A DNA stretch of 64,000 nt from Chitinophaga niabensis (lineage in GTDB: Bacteria > Bacteroidota > Bacteroidia > Chitinophagales > Chitinophagaceae). Below, piece after piece: positions 55,606-63,673 of the stretch (positions are counted from its first letter, which is position 1; each line of letters starts with the position of its first letter). Both the position numbers and the translations under genes were made by a program. The stretch is taken from NCBI RefSeq assembly GCF_039545795.1, contig NZ_CP154260.1:6825001-6889000 (forward strand), read 5' to 3'. The notes beneath the pieces are model-generated. The model saw only the letters and a program-made list of their open reading frames with translations, had not been told where the DNA came from and searched no databases.

Positions 55606-55635
55606 GGCCCTGTTCCCCTACCCGGGAACAGGGCC
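55606..55635. other. Perfect 12-bp hairpin after the TonB receptor gene
   Basis: GGCCCTGTTCCC (55606-55617) and GGGAACAGGGCC (55624-55635), loop of 6. No T-run on either side, so it may stabilise the transcript 3' end. Confidence 0.6.
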
Positions 55636-55669
55636 TTGTGTTTGGATCAGTTATCCGCCATCCTATCGG

Positions 55670-58030
55670 CTAGAATTGGAGCCGGTACATGAGGTCCGGG
55701 AAAAAGCCTATCTGGTTGAGGGTGCCCACCTGTTTCAATACCTGGTTGTAACGTTGCGTGAATACGTTCTCCCGGTTACTTACATTTTGCAGATCTAAGA
55801 AGATGGTGTGGGAGATCTTTCGTTTCGCATTATTCAGCCGGAAGCCAAAACGCAGGTCTGCCCTGAAATAAGAAGGGAGGCGTTCCGCATTATATTTCGA
55901 TTCATCCAGTTTTTCTACGCCGGCGGCAACAGAGGCAGGAATATCCACAGGTGTATAATATCTGCCGCCTGCATTGGCTACTTTAAGATCTACCGTAAAA
56001 GCGTTTTTACCATCTTTGCCCATCTTCCATTCGCGGCCTGCCAGTATATTGAGCACTACCCTGTTATTAAAAGTGGAAGCTCTTTCCACACCATCGCTGC
56101 CTTTATACTTCGCATCAAAAACGGAGGCGGTGGTGAGGAGATAGAATCCACTGCTGAAAAACTTTTCTACTGTTAGTTCCACACCCGTATTGGTTCCTGT
56201 GCCGTTGTTCACTAAACCCGCCTTTTCAGGAAAGGTGAAATCTGCACCTGCATTGAGTACAGAAAAACCACTGGGTTGTTGTTCCACCGGCGCATTGTAG
56301 ATGGATTGATGGTACAACTCTGCTTTCAGGCGCCAGTCGCGGGCAAAAGACCAGTCGTACCCCAATACATAATGATGTGCTTTAGTAAGTCCCAGGTCAC
56401 GGTTGGATTGATCATAAGTGCCATCTGGTTTCTGTGACTGATAGAGATAGACAGGTAAGGGCTGTTGCTGGCTGTGCAGGCCATAGCTGAAGGTGAGTGT
56501 TTTCGTATTGTCGATCGCGTAACTGAGGGAAGTCCTTGGTTCTATATTGGATGTTTCATTGAAGCCATAATAGATACCATGTACACCCGCATTAAGAGAA
56601 AGTTTATCGGAGAAGCGGTATTTGCCCTGAAGGTAAGGTTGCAGTAATAAAGAACTTCCGTCATAAGCCCTGGTGGTTGTCCAGTCCGCCTGCTCAATCC
56701 GGGTTTGAACGTAAGTGTCCAGCCCCTGGATCTCAGCCAGTACACCACCTCTTGCCGTGAACCTTGTATTGATCTTTGAATTGATATAGGTAGAAAGGCG
56801 AAGGCCGGTATTGGTGGTTGTTCCGTAAACAACATGTTTACGTTCTGTTTCGGTTTCGTTGTATTTGTAGGTATCTCCTTCGTTGCCGGAATAAGAATAA
56901 GATAGGATAGAACGGATGAAGGAATTGCGGCCTACATCAATTGTGTGTTTGAGCCCTACCACACCCATTCTTGAGCGGAAATAAACATCTTCATCCTTAT
57001 TGGCAAAGAGGTCTGTTGAATCAAGGTCTTTCCCGATAAAATCTATCTGGCTGGTACCGCCCATGCCAAATAAACTGAACTTACCGAGTTTGGAATCTGC
57101 GAAGCTGAGGTTGAAGATCAGGTCCTGGTACTGTGGTGTGGCCTGCGTGCCTACATTCAAACCAAGCGATTGTGCGAGTTGTGCAAAAGAGTAACGGTAG
57201 CCTACCAGGAAGGAGGCGCCTTTTTTACCAATGGGCCCTTCTATCATCGCTTCCAGTCCGCTGAACATATTCAGTTGCAGGGTCTTTTCCACTTTCTCTT
57301 TATTACCTGTGCGCAAAGCAATATCGAATACAGCACCGGTAGCATTTCCATATTCAGCAGAGAAAGCGCCGGTATAGAAATCAGAGTTCTTCAATGCATT
57401 GGTGTTTAATGCACTTACCGGGCCGCCTGTTGTACCCAGTGTGGAGAAGTGATTGGGATTAGGGATGGGGATCCCTTCCATTCTCCATAATACTGCTGTA
57501 GGCGCATTACCGCGCACCACAATGTCGTTACGGGAATCATTGGTAGTGGCTACACCCGCAAAGTTGCTGGCCAGCCGGGATGGGTCATTGCGGCCTCCGG
57601 CATAACGGGTTACATCGTCCATATTAAAAGAGCGTGCACTGCTGCCGGCAAATTCATTGGCTGCATTTCCTTTACGCGCTCTGCCGGAAGAGATGGTAAC
57701 CCCGCTTAAAGAACTGATGTTTTGATCCATCGGAATGTCCAGCGCCACCTGTTTTCCGGAGGTGACCAGCACTTCCGGGATAGCCACTGTTTTATAACCC
57801 AGGAAAGTAAAGGAGATCCGGTGACGGCCGGGCGGTACACCTCTTATTACATAACGGCCTGTTGAATCTGTTATGGCACCCATGCCGGTACCCGTTAGTT
57901 GTACCGCTACATGTGCAAGCGGCCTTTCAGATGCTTTGTCTGTTACAATACCGCTGATCGTTTGGGTGTTGTTCTGTGCCAGGGTAGGGAGGGAACCAAA
58001 GATCAATAGTGATAGGAGAAAGTGTTTCAT
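55670..58030 (-). CDS. TonB-dependent receptor with carboxypeptidase-like domain
   Basis: 786 aa: signal peptide (to about 18, PTLAQ), carboxypeptidase-regulatory-like domain (about 22-105, GIVTDKASERPLAHVAVQL), plug (about 120-240, IVVRGNAPTAVLWRMEGIPIPNPNHF), and beta-barrel ending in a strand with terminal Phe (FFPDLMYRLQF). It is not a SusC: it is shorter and there is no SusD. The LytS/LytTR genes lie directly upstream on the same strand, 113 bp away, so this receptor is their likely target. Ligand unknown. Confidence 0.93.
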   Translation of the reverse strand: MKHFLLSLLIFGSLPTLAQNNTQTISGIVTDKASERPLAHVAVQLTGTGMGAITDSTGRYVIRGVPPGRHRISFTFLGYKTVAIPEVLVTSGKQVALDIPMDQNISSLSGVTISSGRARKGNAANEFAGSSARSFNMDDVTRYAGGRNDPSRLASNFAGVATTNDSRNDIVVRGNAPTAVLWRMEGIPIPNPNHFSTLGTTGGPVSALNTNALKNSDFYTGAFSAEYGNATGAVFDIALRTGNKEKVEKTLQLNMFSGLEAMIEGPIGKKGASFLVGYRYSFAQLAQSLGLNVGTQATPQYQDLIFNLSFADSKLGKFSLFGMGGTSQIDFIGKDLDSTDLFANKDEDVYFRSRMGVVGLKHTIDVGRNSFIRSILSYSYSGNEGDTYKYNETETERKHVVYGTTTNTGLRLSTYINSKINTRFTARGGVLAEIQGLDTYVQTRIEQADWTTTRAYDGSSLLLQPYLQGKYRFSDKLSLNAGVHGIYYGFNETSNIEPRTSLSYAIDNTKTLTFSYGLHSQQQPLPVYLYQSQKPDGTYDQSNRDLGLTKAHHYVLGYDWSFARDWRLKAELYHQSIYNAPVEQQPSGFSVLNAGADFTFPEKAGLVNNGTGTNTGVELTVEKFFSSGFYLLTTASVFDAKYKGSDGVERASTFNNRVVLNILAGREWKMGKDGKNAFTVDLKVANAGGRYYTPVDIPASVAAGVEKLDESKYNAERLPSYFRADLRFGFRLNNAKRKISHTIFLDLQNVSNRENVFTQRYNQVLKQVGTLNQIGFFPDLMYRLQF

Positions 58031-58143
58031 AGCGAATAATTGTGTGCGTTAAGCAGCTAAATTGCACACTCCTCCCTGTCCGTAAAAACAAAGTATGCCA
58101 TCTCTGGCAACAATGCGACATCCACACGGTATGTGCAGACGAC

Positions 58144-58857
58144 TTAATCTTTCAGGTTCCTGGGATCTATAATGGAAAAGAGATTTTCACGATGAGAATC
58201 GCTGATAGGTATGATGTGTTCATTGATGTAAATACGGTTCTTGCGGATAGCCGTTATTTTGTCCAGTGCTATGATATAGGATTTATGTACCCGTATAAAC
58301 CTGGACGGTGGCAGTTTTTCGGAGATGGCTTTCATCATCAGCCGCGTAACGATGGGTTTGGTGGTATGGTGTAAATAGATCTTGATATAGTCTTTTAGCC
58401 CTTCAATATAACTGATGTCGTTAATGGCGATCTTCACCAGGTTGTATTCCACATTCACAAAGAAGTAATCGGCGGCAGGATTTACAACCGGTGCCTTTTT
58501 GAGGGAATGATATTCTGCCGCTTTGTTCACTGCCTTGAGGAAACGTTCAAAGGGTACGGGTTTTACGAGGTAATCCAATACATCCAGTTCAAAACCATCC
58601 AGCGCATATTTCTTATAGGCCGTAATAAAGATCACCATGGGCCGGTTGGTCATGCCCTGCAGGAATTGCGTGCCTGTAAGCCCTGCCATCTGGATGTCCA
58701 GGAAGATCAGGTCAATGGGTTCACGCTGCATCACTTCCATTGCCTCATAGGCATTATTGCACCGCGCTACCAGTTGCAGGAAGGGGATTCGCCGGATGTT
58801 ATCCTCCAGCAGGTCCAGCGATAACAGCTCATCATCAACTGCCAGGCATCTGATCAT
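58144..58857 (-). CDS. LytTR-family response regulator
   Basis: 237 aa: receiver domain with Asp54 in LIFLDIQMAGLTG and Lys in LVKPVPFERFL, then a LytTR DNA-binding domain (about 135-232: YFFVNVEYNLVKIAINDISYIEGLKDYIKI and FIRVHKSYIIALDKI). Its start overlaps the kinase gene by 23 bp. The gap before the TonB receptor has the palindrome TGCCA-TCTC-TGGCA (58096-58109) beside TACTTTG, a possible operator. Confidence 0.94.
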   Translation of the reverse strand: MIRCLAVDDELLSLDLLEDNIRRIPFLQLVARCNNAYEAMEVMQREPIDLIFLDIQMAGLTGTQFLQGMTNRPMVIFITAYKKYALDGFELDVLDYLVKPVPFERFLKAVNKAAEYHSLKKAPVVNPAADYFFVNVEYNLVKIAINDISYIEGLKDYIKIYLHHTTKPIVTRLMMKAISEKLPPSRFIRVHKSYIIALDKITAIRKNRIYINEHIIPISDSHRENLFSIIDPRNLKD

Positions 58858-59854
58858 TTAAATAGATTTTAAGAGATGCATTAAAGTAATTATCGTTCTT
58901 AACGGCACTGAGCGTATGTTTATTGGGATAGAGCAATTTTAACCGCCTCTCCAGGTTGGTAAGCCCTATGCCCGAAGTTTTATCTTTTGTTTCAAGGCTT
59001 CCGGGATTGAACTTGTTCAACACTGTAAGCGAAAGTTCTCCCTGGTGCACTTCCAGGTCTATGGTGATCTCCGGATCTTCTATCAGGCCAATACCATGTT
59101 TGAAAGCATTCTCTATCAAAGGTATTAATAACATGGGTTCAATAGAGAGTTCTTCCGGGGGATGATTGTTCCGGAAAGTGATGCGCACCTGGTGCCCGAA
59201 ACGTAAGGTCTGCAGGTCTATATAGCTCTGGATATAATCGATCTCTTTCCGCAGGCATACTTTCTCTTCATCCGATTCATACAGCATGTAATGCATGAGG
59301 TTGGAGAGTTCCAGCAAGGCCGGTTCCAGCTTATCTGATTTTTTGCGGGCCAGCGATACAATACTGTTCAGGGTATTGAACATAAAATGCGGGCTTACCT
59401 GTGAACGCAGGAATACCAGTTCTGTTTTCAGGTTCTCCTGCTGCAGCCGCTGATCCTGGATAAAATGAATGATCAGCATATAGGAGGTACCCGTGGCCAT
59501 TACAGCCATACTGATCAGGAACTTGATAATAATACCTACCCAGAGGATAGAATTGTAATGCGCGTCAAACTGTGCTACGGCCACCGCGCTCAGTACAGCT
59601 ATAAAAATACAGAGGCTGGTGAGGATGATGAGATACTCTTTGATCCTTTTCTTCAGAAAATACCGGGGGTACAGGTAATACACCATGATATAGAATACTA
59701 CCACCTGTGCCATTGTAAATACCATCTTGCTGATGGAAAAGAATTCGGGCTTACCCGTTCCATCTTTAAGCGGTAACAGGAAAAGCGGTACCCCTATACT
59801 GGGTACCCATAGAAAGAAATGCAGGATCAGGTTGACCCGTTTAGTTGACAACAT
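58835..59854 (-). CDS. LytS-like sensor histidine kinase
   Basis: 339 aa: four transmembrane segments in the first about 125 residues, then VSPHFMFNTLNSIVSLARKK (His_kinase motif), LLIPLIENAFKHGIG (N box) and GIGLTNLERRLKLLYP (G box). ATG at 59852-59854 is used; the frame extends to a TTG at 59944, but that addition is polar and precedes the first helix. Upstream partner of the LytTR regulator and, by context, of the TonB receptor. Confidence 0.92.
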   Translation of the reverse strand: MLSTKRVNLILHFFLWVPSIGVPLFLLPLKDGTGKPEFFSISKMVFTMAQVVVFYIMVYYLYPRYFLKKRIKEYLIILTSLCIFIAVLSAVAVAQFDAHYNSILWVGIIIKFLISMAVMATGTSYMLIIHFIQDQRLQQENLKTELVFLRSQVSPHFMFNTLNSIVSLARKKSDKLEPALLELSNLMHYMLYESDEEKVCLRKEIDYIQSYIDLQTLRFGHQVRITFRNNHPPEELSIEPMLLIPLIENAFKHGIGLIEDPEITIDLEVHQGELSLTVLNKFNPGSLETKDKTSGIGLTNLERRLKLLYPNKHTLSAVKNDNYFNASLKIYLNDQMPGS

Positions 59855-60362
59855 CACAATAAAACTACTTAATTCTTCTCCATTTATTGCGCCCGGAGAC
59901 GAATAGACCGGGTCTGCCTTCCAGTGGGTTATTTGTGCAGACAAAAAAATTTACAGGATTAATTTGGTTATTTGATTACATGCTGTATATTTGTCTACAG
60001 AATTAGTAGACTAATAGGATACATAATTTACCACCACAAAACAACCAGGTTGCTTACAACGCTTCCTGTATCTTATTGAATTAAATGCATTTGAAATGAA
60101 AAATCTCAAACTCATGCGTTTTGTGGTAACATCTCCCACAAATTTACTTTTAGCTGATGGTGGTACCATGTGTTGCCATCGAATGTAATCTTCCGTTTTA
60201 AAAATATGGAACCAACTATATAAGCTTTTGTCGGGCAGCGGGAGAAGTGTGCGTCACCTATTACTTGGTGGTAAATTATCTGGCGCCGCAGAACCCGCTT
60301 TTGCCTGACACCAAATTTGCACATCACCAACCATTATCAATCACCCAACCATTCATTCGTTC

Positions 60363-60387
60363 CCGGCGCCACGCAACGTGGTGCCGG
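60363..60387. other. GC-rich hairpin in the gap upstream of the Crp/Fnr gene
   Basis: CCGGCGCCACG (60363-60373) pairs with CGTGGTGCCGG (60377-60387), loop CAA, one G-T pair. No T-run; role unclear. Confidence 0.55.
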
Positions 60388-60540
60388 CTCAGAATGAAGT
60401 CTGAACCTGCTTTTCCCCATGCTGCTCGCTGCATTGATCATATATCTTTTTAAATCCTTTAAACGATTGCATGAAAAAAGAGGTTTGATAACATCAGACC
60501 TGAATTCGGATAATTAGTCTATATGATTGATCTGTGAAAT

Positions 60541-60565
60541 GCCCGTGGAATTCGCTTCCATGGGC
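60541..60565 (+). terminator. Hairpin just before the Crp/Fnr promoter
   Basis: GCCCGTGGAA (60541-60550) pairs with TTCCATGGGC (60556-60565), loop of 5, one G-T pair, followed by TATTTGC. It could insulate the gene from upstream transcription. Confidence 0.5.
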
Positions 60566-60573
60566 TATTTGCT

Positions 60574-60581
60574 TATATTTG
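60574..60581 (+). promoter_or_regulatory. -7 box for the Crp/Fnr gene
   Basis: TATATTTG matches TAnnTTTG and ends 4 bp before the ATG, which would make the message leaderless. Confidence 0.5.
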
Positions 60582-60585
60582 CCGT

Positions 60586-61152
60586 ATGTACGCGCTTATC
60601 CTTGAAAACATATCCCGTTATGTGGCCCTCGATCTGCAGGAGCAGGCACACTTTACTGCAGCATTACAACACAGAACACTACGCAAAAAAGAATTCATCC
60701 TGCAGGAAGGAGAACTTTGCCGTTATGATCATTTTGTGATCAAAGGCAGTTTGCGGCAGTATGAAATTGATGAAGAAGGAAGGGAACACATCATGCAGTT
60801 TGCTTTTGAAGACTGGTGGATAGGAGACTGGTACAGTATGTTAACCGGCACAGCTTCTGTTTATAATATTGATGCATTAGAGGATTCAGAAGTATTGCTG
60901 ATAGATAAAAACCGTTTGGATGAACTGTTCCTCGAAATACCCAAACTGGAAAGATACTTCAGGATCATCATGCAGCATGCGTTTGTAGCGCAGCAAAGGA
61001 GGATCCTCTTTCTCCAGAAACCGGCAGAAGAACGGTACGCAGATTTTTACAGCCGCTACGGCCATTTTGAACAAAGGGTGCCACAGCAGCAGATCGCTTC
61101 CTACCTGGGCATTACCCGCGAAACACTGAACCGGGTGAAAAATAAACAGTGA
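60586..61152 (+). CDS. Crp/Fnr-family transcriptional regulator
   Basis: 188 aa: cyclic-nucleotide-binding-type beta-barrel (about 20-110: KKEFILQEGELCRYDHFVIKGSLRQYEI) and a C-terminal HTH (RVPQQQIASYLGITRETLNRVKNK). The pattern is the short CRP type of Bacteroidota. The barrel lacks the cAMP-binding Arg-Ser motif and there is no cysteine cluster for an iron-sulfur centre, so the effector is unknown. A perfect 14-bp palindrome overlaps its stop codon and precedes DoxX. Confidence 0.92.
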   Translation: MYALILENISRYVALDLQEQAHFTAALQHRTLRKKEFILQEGELCRYDHFVIKGSLRQYEIDEEGREHIMQFAFEDWWIGDWYSMLTGTASVYNIDALEDSEVLLIDKNRLDELFLEIPKLERYFRIIMQHAFVAQQRRILFLQKPAEERYADFYSRYGHFEQRVPQQQIASYLGITRETLNRVKNKQ

Positions 61153-61162
61153 TATATATCAC
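61149..61162. promoter_or_regulatory. Crp/Fnr-type operator before doxX
   Basis: GTGATATATATCAC is a perfect palindrome with the GTGA-N6-TCAC frame used by Crp-type proteins. Its centre lies about 42 bp before the predicted doxX transcription start, a class II activator position. It overlaps the stop codon of the regulator gene. Confidence 0.65.
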
Positions 61163-61184
61163 AGATTAGCAGCAGCCGCTGCAG

Positions 61185-61192
61185 CAATTTTG
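61185..61192 (+). promoter_or_regulatory. -7 box for doxX
   Basis: CAATTTTG, one mismatch to TAnnTTTG, 21 bp upstream of the DoxX ATG. Confidence 0.4.
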
Positions 61193-61212
61193 TAGCCTAA
61201 TTCAGGGTACAC

Positions 61213-61659
61213 ATGTTACAAACTTGTTTTTCTACAGACAATGGCTGGACGGGCCTCATCCTCCGGCTTACATTAGGGATTGTTCTTTTCCCCCATGGTG
61301 CACAGAAAATGTTCGGCTGGTTCGGCGGGCCGGGTTTCTCAGGAGAAATGCATCATCTTACCCAGCAGGCAGGCCTGCCTGCTTTTGTGGCGGTGCTGGT
61401 AATTCTCATAGAATTCTTTGCTGCCTTAATGCTGATAACAGGAGCCGGTAGCCGTATTGCCGCAGTAGCCGTAATAGGTCTGTTCATTGGCATCATCTGG
61501 TACGTGCATGCCTCTATGGGATTCTTCATGAACTGGTTTGGCACCATGCCGGCAGGGCACGAAGGTTATGAGTATCATCTCTTAATTATCGGCCTCGCCA
61601 TTGCTTTAGTCTTCACCGGCAGTGGCCGTTTTTCTATCGACCGCCTGATCTTCCCCTAA
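61213..61659 (+). CDS. DoxX-family membrane protein
   Basis: 148 aa with four hydrophobic helices. Family signature GLILRLTLGIVLFPHGAQKMFGWFGGPGF at the N-terminus, LVILIEFFAALMLITGAGSRIAA in the middle, and a histidine- and glycine-rich loop near GTMPAGHEGYEYHLL. DoxX proteins are inner-membrane redox or stress-associated proteins of mostly unknown mechanism. Preceded by the Crp-type palindrome, so likely controlled by the adjacent regulator. Confidence 0.9.
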   Translation: MLQTCFSTDNGWTGLILRLTLGIVLFPHGAQKMFGWFGGPGFSGEMHHLTQQAGLPAFVAVLVILIEFFAALMLITGAGSRIAAVAVIGLFIGIIWYVHASMGFFMNWFGTMPAGHEGYEYHLLIIGLAIALVFTGSGRFSIDRLIFP

Positions 61660-61686
61660 ATTTCTGTAAATTAATGTGCAGAAAGT

Positions 61687-62364
61687 ATGAAGATTCTAAT
61701 CATTGAAGACGAACAGGCACTGAGTAAAAGCATTGCTACCTACCTCGCAGCGGAAAATTATACCTGCGAGGTAGCGGCAGATTGTAAAACGGCGCTGGAC
61801 AGGATAGAGACATTTGAATATGACTGCATCCTGCTGGATATCTCCCTGCCGGACGGCAACGGGTTGCAGGTATTGCAGGCCCTGAAACGGGACCACAAAA
61901 CAGAAGGGGTGATCATTATTTCCGCCCGGGATTCCATTGACGACCGGATCAAAGGTCTTCAGCTGGGGGCAGACGATTACCTTACCAAACCATTTCATTT
62001 ATCTGAACTCAGTGCAAGGATCGCCGCAGTGATCCGCCGCCGCCGTTTTTCCGGAAGCAATACCCTGGAAGTGGGAGGGCTTGTGCTGGATACACAGGCA
62101 CGAACCGTAAAGGTGAACGATCAAACAGTTGACCTTACCCGCAAGGAATACGATCTCCTTTTATATCTTGTTACCAATCGCAACCGCGTTATTTCCAAAC
62201 ACGCCATTGCAGAACATTTATCAGGAGACGGAGAAGGGCTTTTTGATAATTACGATTTCATCTACGCCCACATGAAGAACCTGAAGAAGAAACTATTACA
62301 GGCCGGCTGGCAGGATCAGATCAAAGCAGTATATGGTATGGGTTATAAAATGGATGTGCCATGA
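61687..62364 (+). CDS. OmpR/PhoB-family response regulator
   Basis: 225 aa, same layout as the regulator at 27236 (shared PDGNGLQ, GADDYLTKPFHL, LTRKEYDLLLYLV). Receiver with Asp51 in LLDISLPDG; winged-helix domain ending AVYGMGYKMD. Overlaps the kinase gene by 4 bp. Probably controls htrA downstream through the tandem TATTCAGAATG site. Possible envelope-stress system by context (DoxX and HtrA as neighbours). Confidence 0.94.
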   Translation: MKILIIEDEQALSKSIATYLAAENYTCEVAADCKTALDRIETFEYDCILLDISLPDGNGLQVLQALKRDHKTEGVIIISARDSIDDRIKGLQLGADDYLTKPFHLSELSARIAAVIRRRRFSGSNTLEVGGLVLDTQARTVKVNDQTVDLTRKEYDLLLYLVTNRNRVISKHAIAEHLSGDGEGLFDNYDFIYAHMKNLKKKLLQAGWQDQIKAVYGMGYKMDVP

Positions 62365-63590
62365 AACTGCTGAATAAAACCGTGCAATATTATTTCCTGC
62401 TTTCCGTAGTACTGCTGCTGGTAGCGGTGCCTGTTTTTTATTTTGTACTGCAGCGTATAGTGATCGCTAATGTGGATGCGAGGTTGATAGCCACCAAAAC
62501 CCAGCTGATCCCACGTTTGCAGGTAATGGAAAATAAACAGCCTTTACTGGATAATGATATTACATTAGAAAAATCCGGCAGGCCCGGTGCAAAAGATTCC
62601 CTCTATACATCAGATAAGGGCACTTACCGCCTGCTTACTTCTTACCTGGTGATCAACCAGGAAACCTATCGGCTGCAGATCAAATCTTCCCTGGCTAATC
62701 ACCAGGCGCTGATCACCAGCATCATTATCCTGCAGGTACTGCTGCTTTCCCTGCTGTTGGCAGGTTTGCTGCTGATCAACAGAAGCCTGGCCAGGCAGGT
62801 ATGGAAACCATTCTATAATACCCTCCGCAAACTGCGTGCGTATAAAGTAGACCAGGTGGAGCCTTTGCAATTGCCGCATTCCAAAGTGAATGAATTTGAA
62901 GAACTGAATACGGCAGTGGAACAACTCGCGGAACGCAGCAGAAAATCCTATGTGGCGCAGAAAGAATTCGCGGAGAATGCTTCTCATGAAATGCGTACAC
63001 CGCTGGCTATCTTCCAGGGAAAACTGGAACTGCTCATGCAAACAACGCCGCTCACAGAAGAGCAGGCTACCCTCATAACGGATATGGCTTCAGCGAGCCA
63101 GCGGATGGCCAGGCTGAACAAAGGCCTTATTCTGCTCACCCGTATTCAGAACGGGCAGTTCCCCGAAACAGAAGAAGTGTCCATCAAAAAAATGACGCTT
63201 CACCTGCTGGAGCAATACCAGCAGCAGATGCAGCAAAAGGAATTAATATTGGAGCAGCATTGGGAAGAGGATCTGCATATTTCCGCTAATCCCACATTGA
63301 TAGAAGTGTTGCTCAGCAACCTGCTGGTGAATGCCATCCGGCATAACCTGAAGGGGGGGCAGATCATTGTGAAACTCTCCGCCGGTGTATTGACCGTTCA
63401 GAATACCGGCCAGTTATATGCCCTTAATGCCAACCGGCTTTTCCAGCGCTTCTCCAAAAACAGTGCGGATACGGAGAGTATGGGCCTGGGGCTGGAGATC
63501 GTGAAAAAGATCTGCGACCTGTACCAATTTGAGATCAGTTATGCCTACGAACATCCCCTTCATACTTTCCATGTTATAATGAAACGTTAA
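62361..63590 (+). CDS. Sensor histidine kinase (two-component partner)
   Basis: 409 aa: two transmembrane segments (about 10-32 and 118-142) around an extracytoplasmic sensor of about 85 residues; HisKA with His209 in ENASHEMRTPLAIF; HATPase with LLSNLLVNAIRHN and GLGLEIVKKIC. Paralogue of the kinase at 27916. The stimulus is unknown, but the adjacent periplasmic protease gene suggests envelope damage. Confidence 0.92.
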   Translation: MKLLNKTVQYYFLLSVVLLLVAVPVFYFVLQRIVIANVDARLIATKTQLIPRLQVMENKQPLLDNDITLEKSGRPGAKDSLYTSDKGTYRLLTSYLVINQETYRLQIKSSLANHQALITSIIILQVLLLSLLLAGLLLINRSLARQVWKPFYNTLRKLRAYKVDQVEPLQLPHSKVNEFEELNTAVEQLAERSRKSYVAQKEFAENASHEMRTPLAIFQGKLELLMQTTPLTEEQATLITDMASASQRMARLNKGLILLTRIQNGQFPETEEVSIKKMTLHLLEQYQQQMQQKELILEQHWEEDLHISANPTLIEVLLSNLLVNAIRHNLKGGQIIVKLSAGVLTVQNTGQLYALNANRLFQRFSKNSADTESMGLGLEIVKKICDLYQFEISYAYEHPLHTFHVIMKR

Positions 63591-63611
63591 AACCCGCCCG
63601 GTCTTCCCTTT

Positions 63612-63633
63612 TATTCAGAATGTATTCAGAATG
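63612..63633 (+). promoter_or_regulatory. Tandem 11-bp response-regulator site upstream of htrA
   Basis: TATTCAGAATG occurs twice, head to tail, with no spacer (63612-63622 and 63623-63633). This is the geometry of OmpR/PhoB-type sites. It starts 22 bp after the kinase stop and ends 40 bp before the htrA ATG, and shares the TTCA core with the sites at 27195 and 29186. Confidence 0.7.
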
Positions 63634-63673
63634 CCCCGTGAATTTTACGGTATCAATTAAAAAACTGGATACT

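Larger units (their letters stand above)
59855..60585. other. 731-bp gap with no confirmed gene
   Basis: It must contain the promoter of the kinase gene. A 72-aa minus-strand frame (60112-60330, ending WYHHQLKVNLWEMLPQNA) has no recognisable family and may be a remnant. Two hairpins (60363-60387 and 60541-60565), a LacI-operator-like half site at 60461-60471 and a -7 box at 60574 occupy the right part. Otherwise I see nothing. Confidence 0.5.

Noticed and set aside
60112..60330. 72-aa minus-strand frame as a gene
   Set aside because: No family, no clear start signal, and basic residues scattered without pattern; kept only as a possible remnant.
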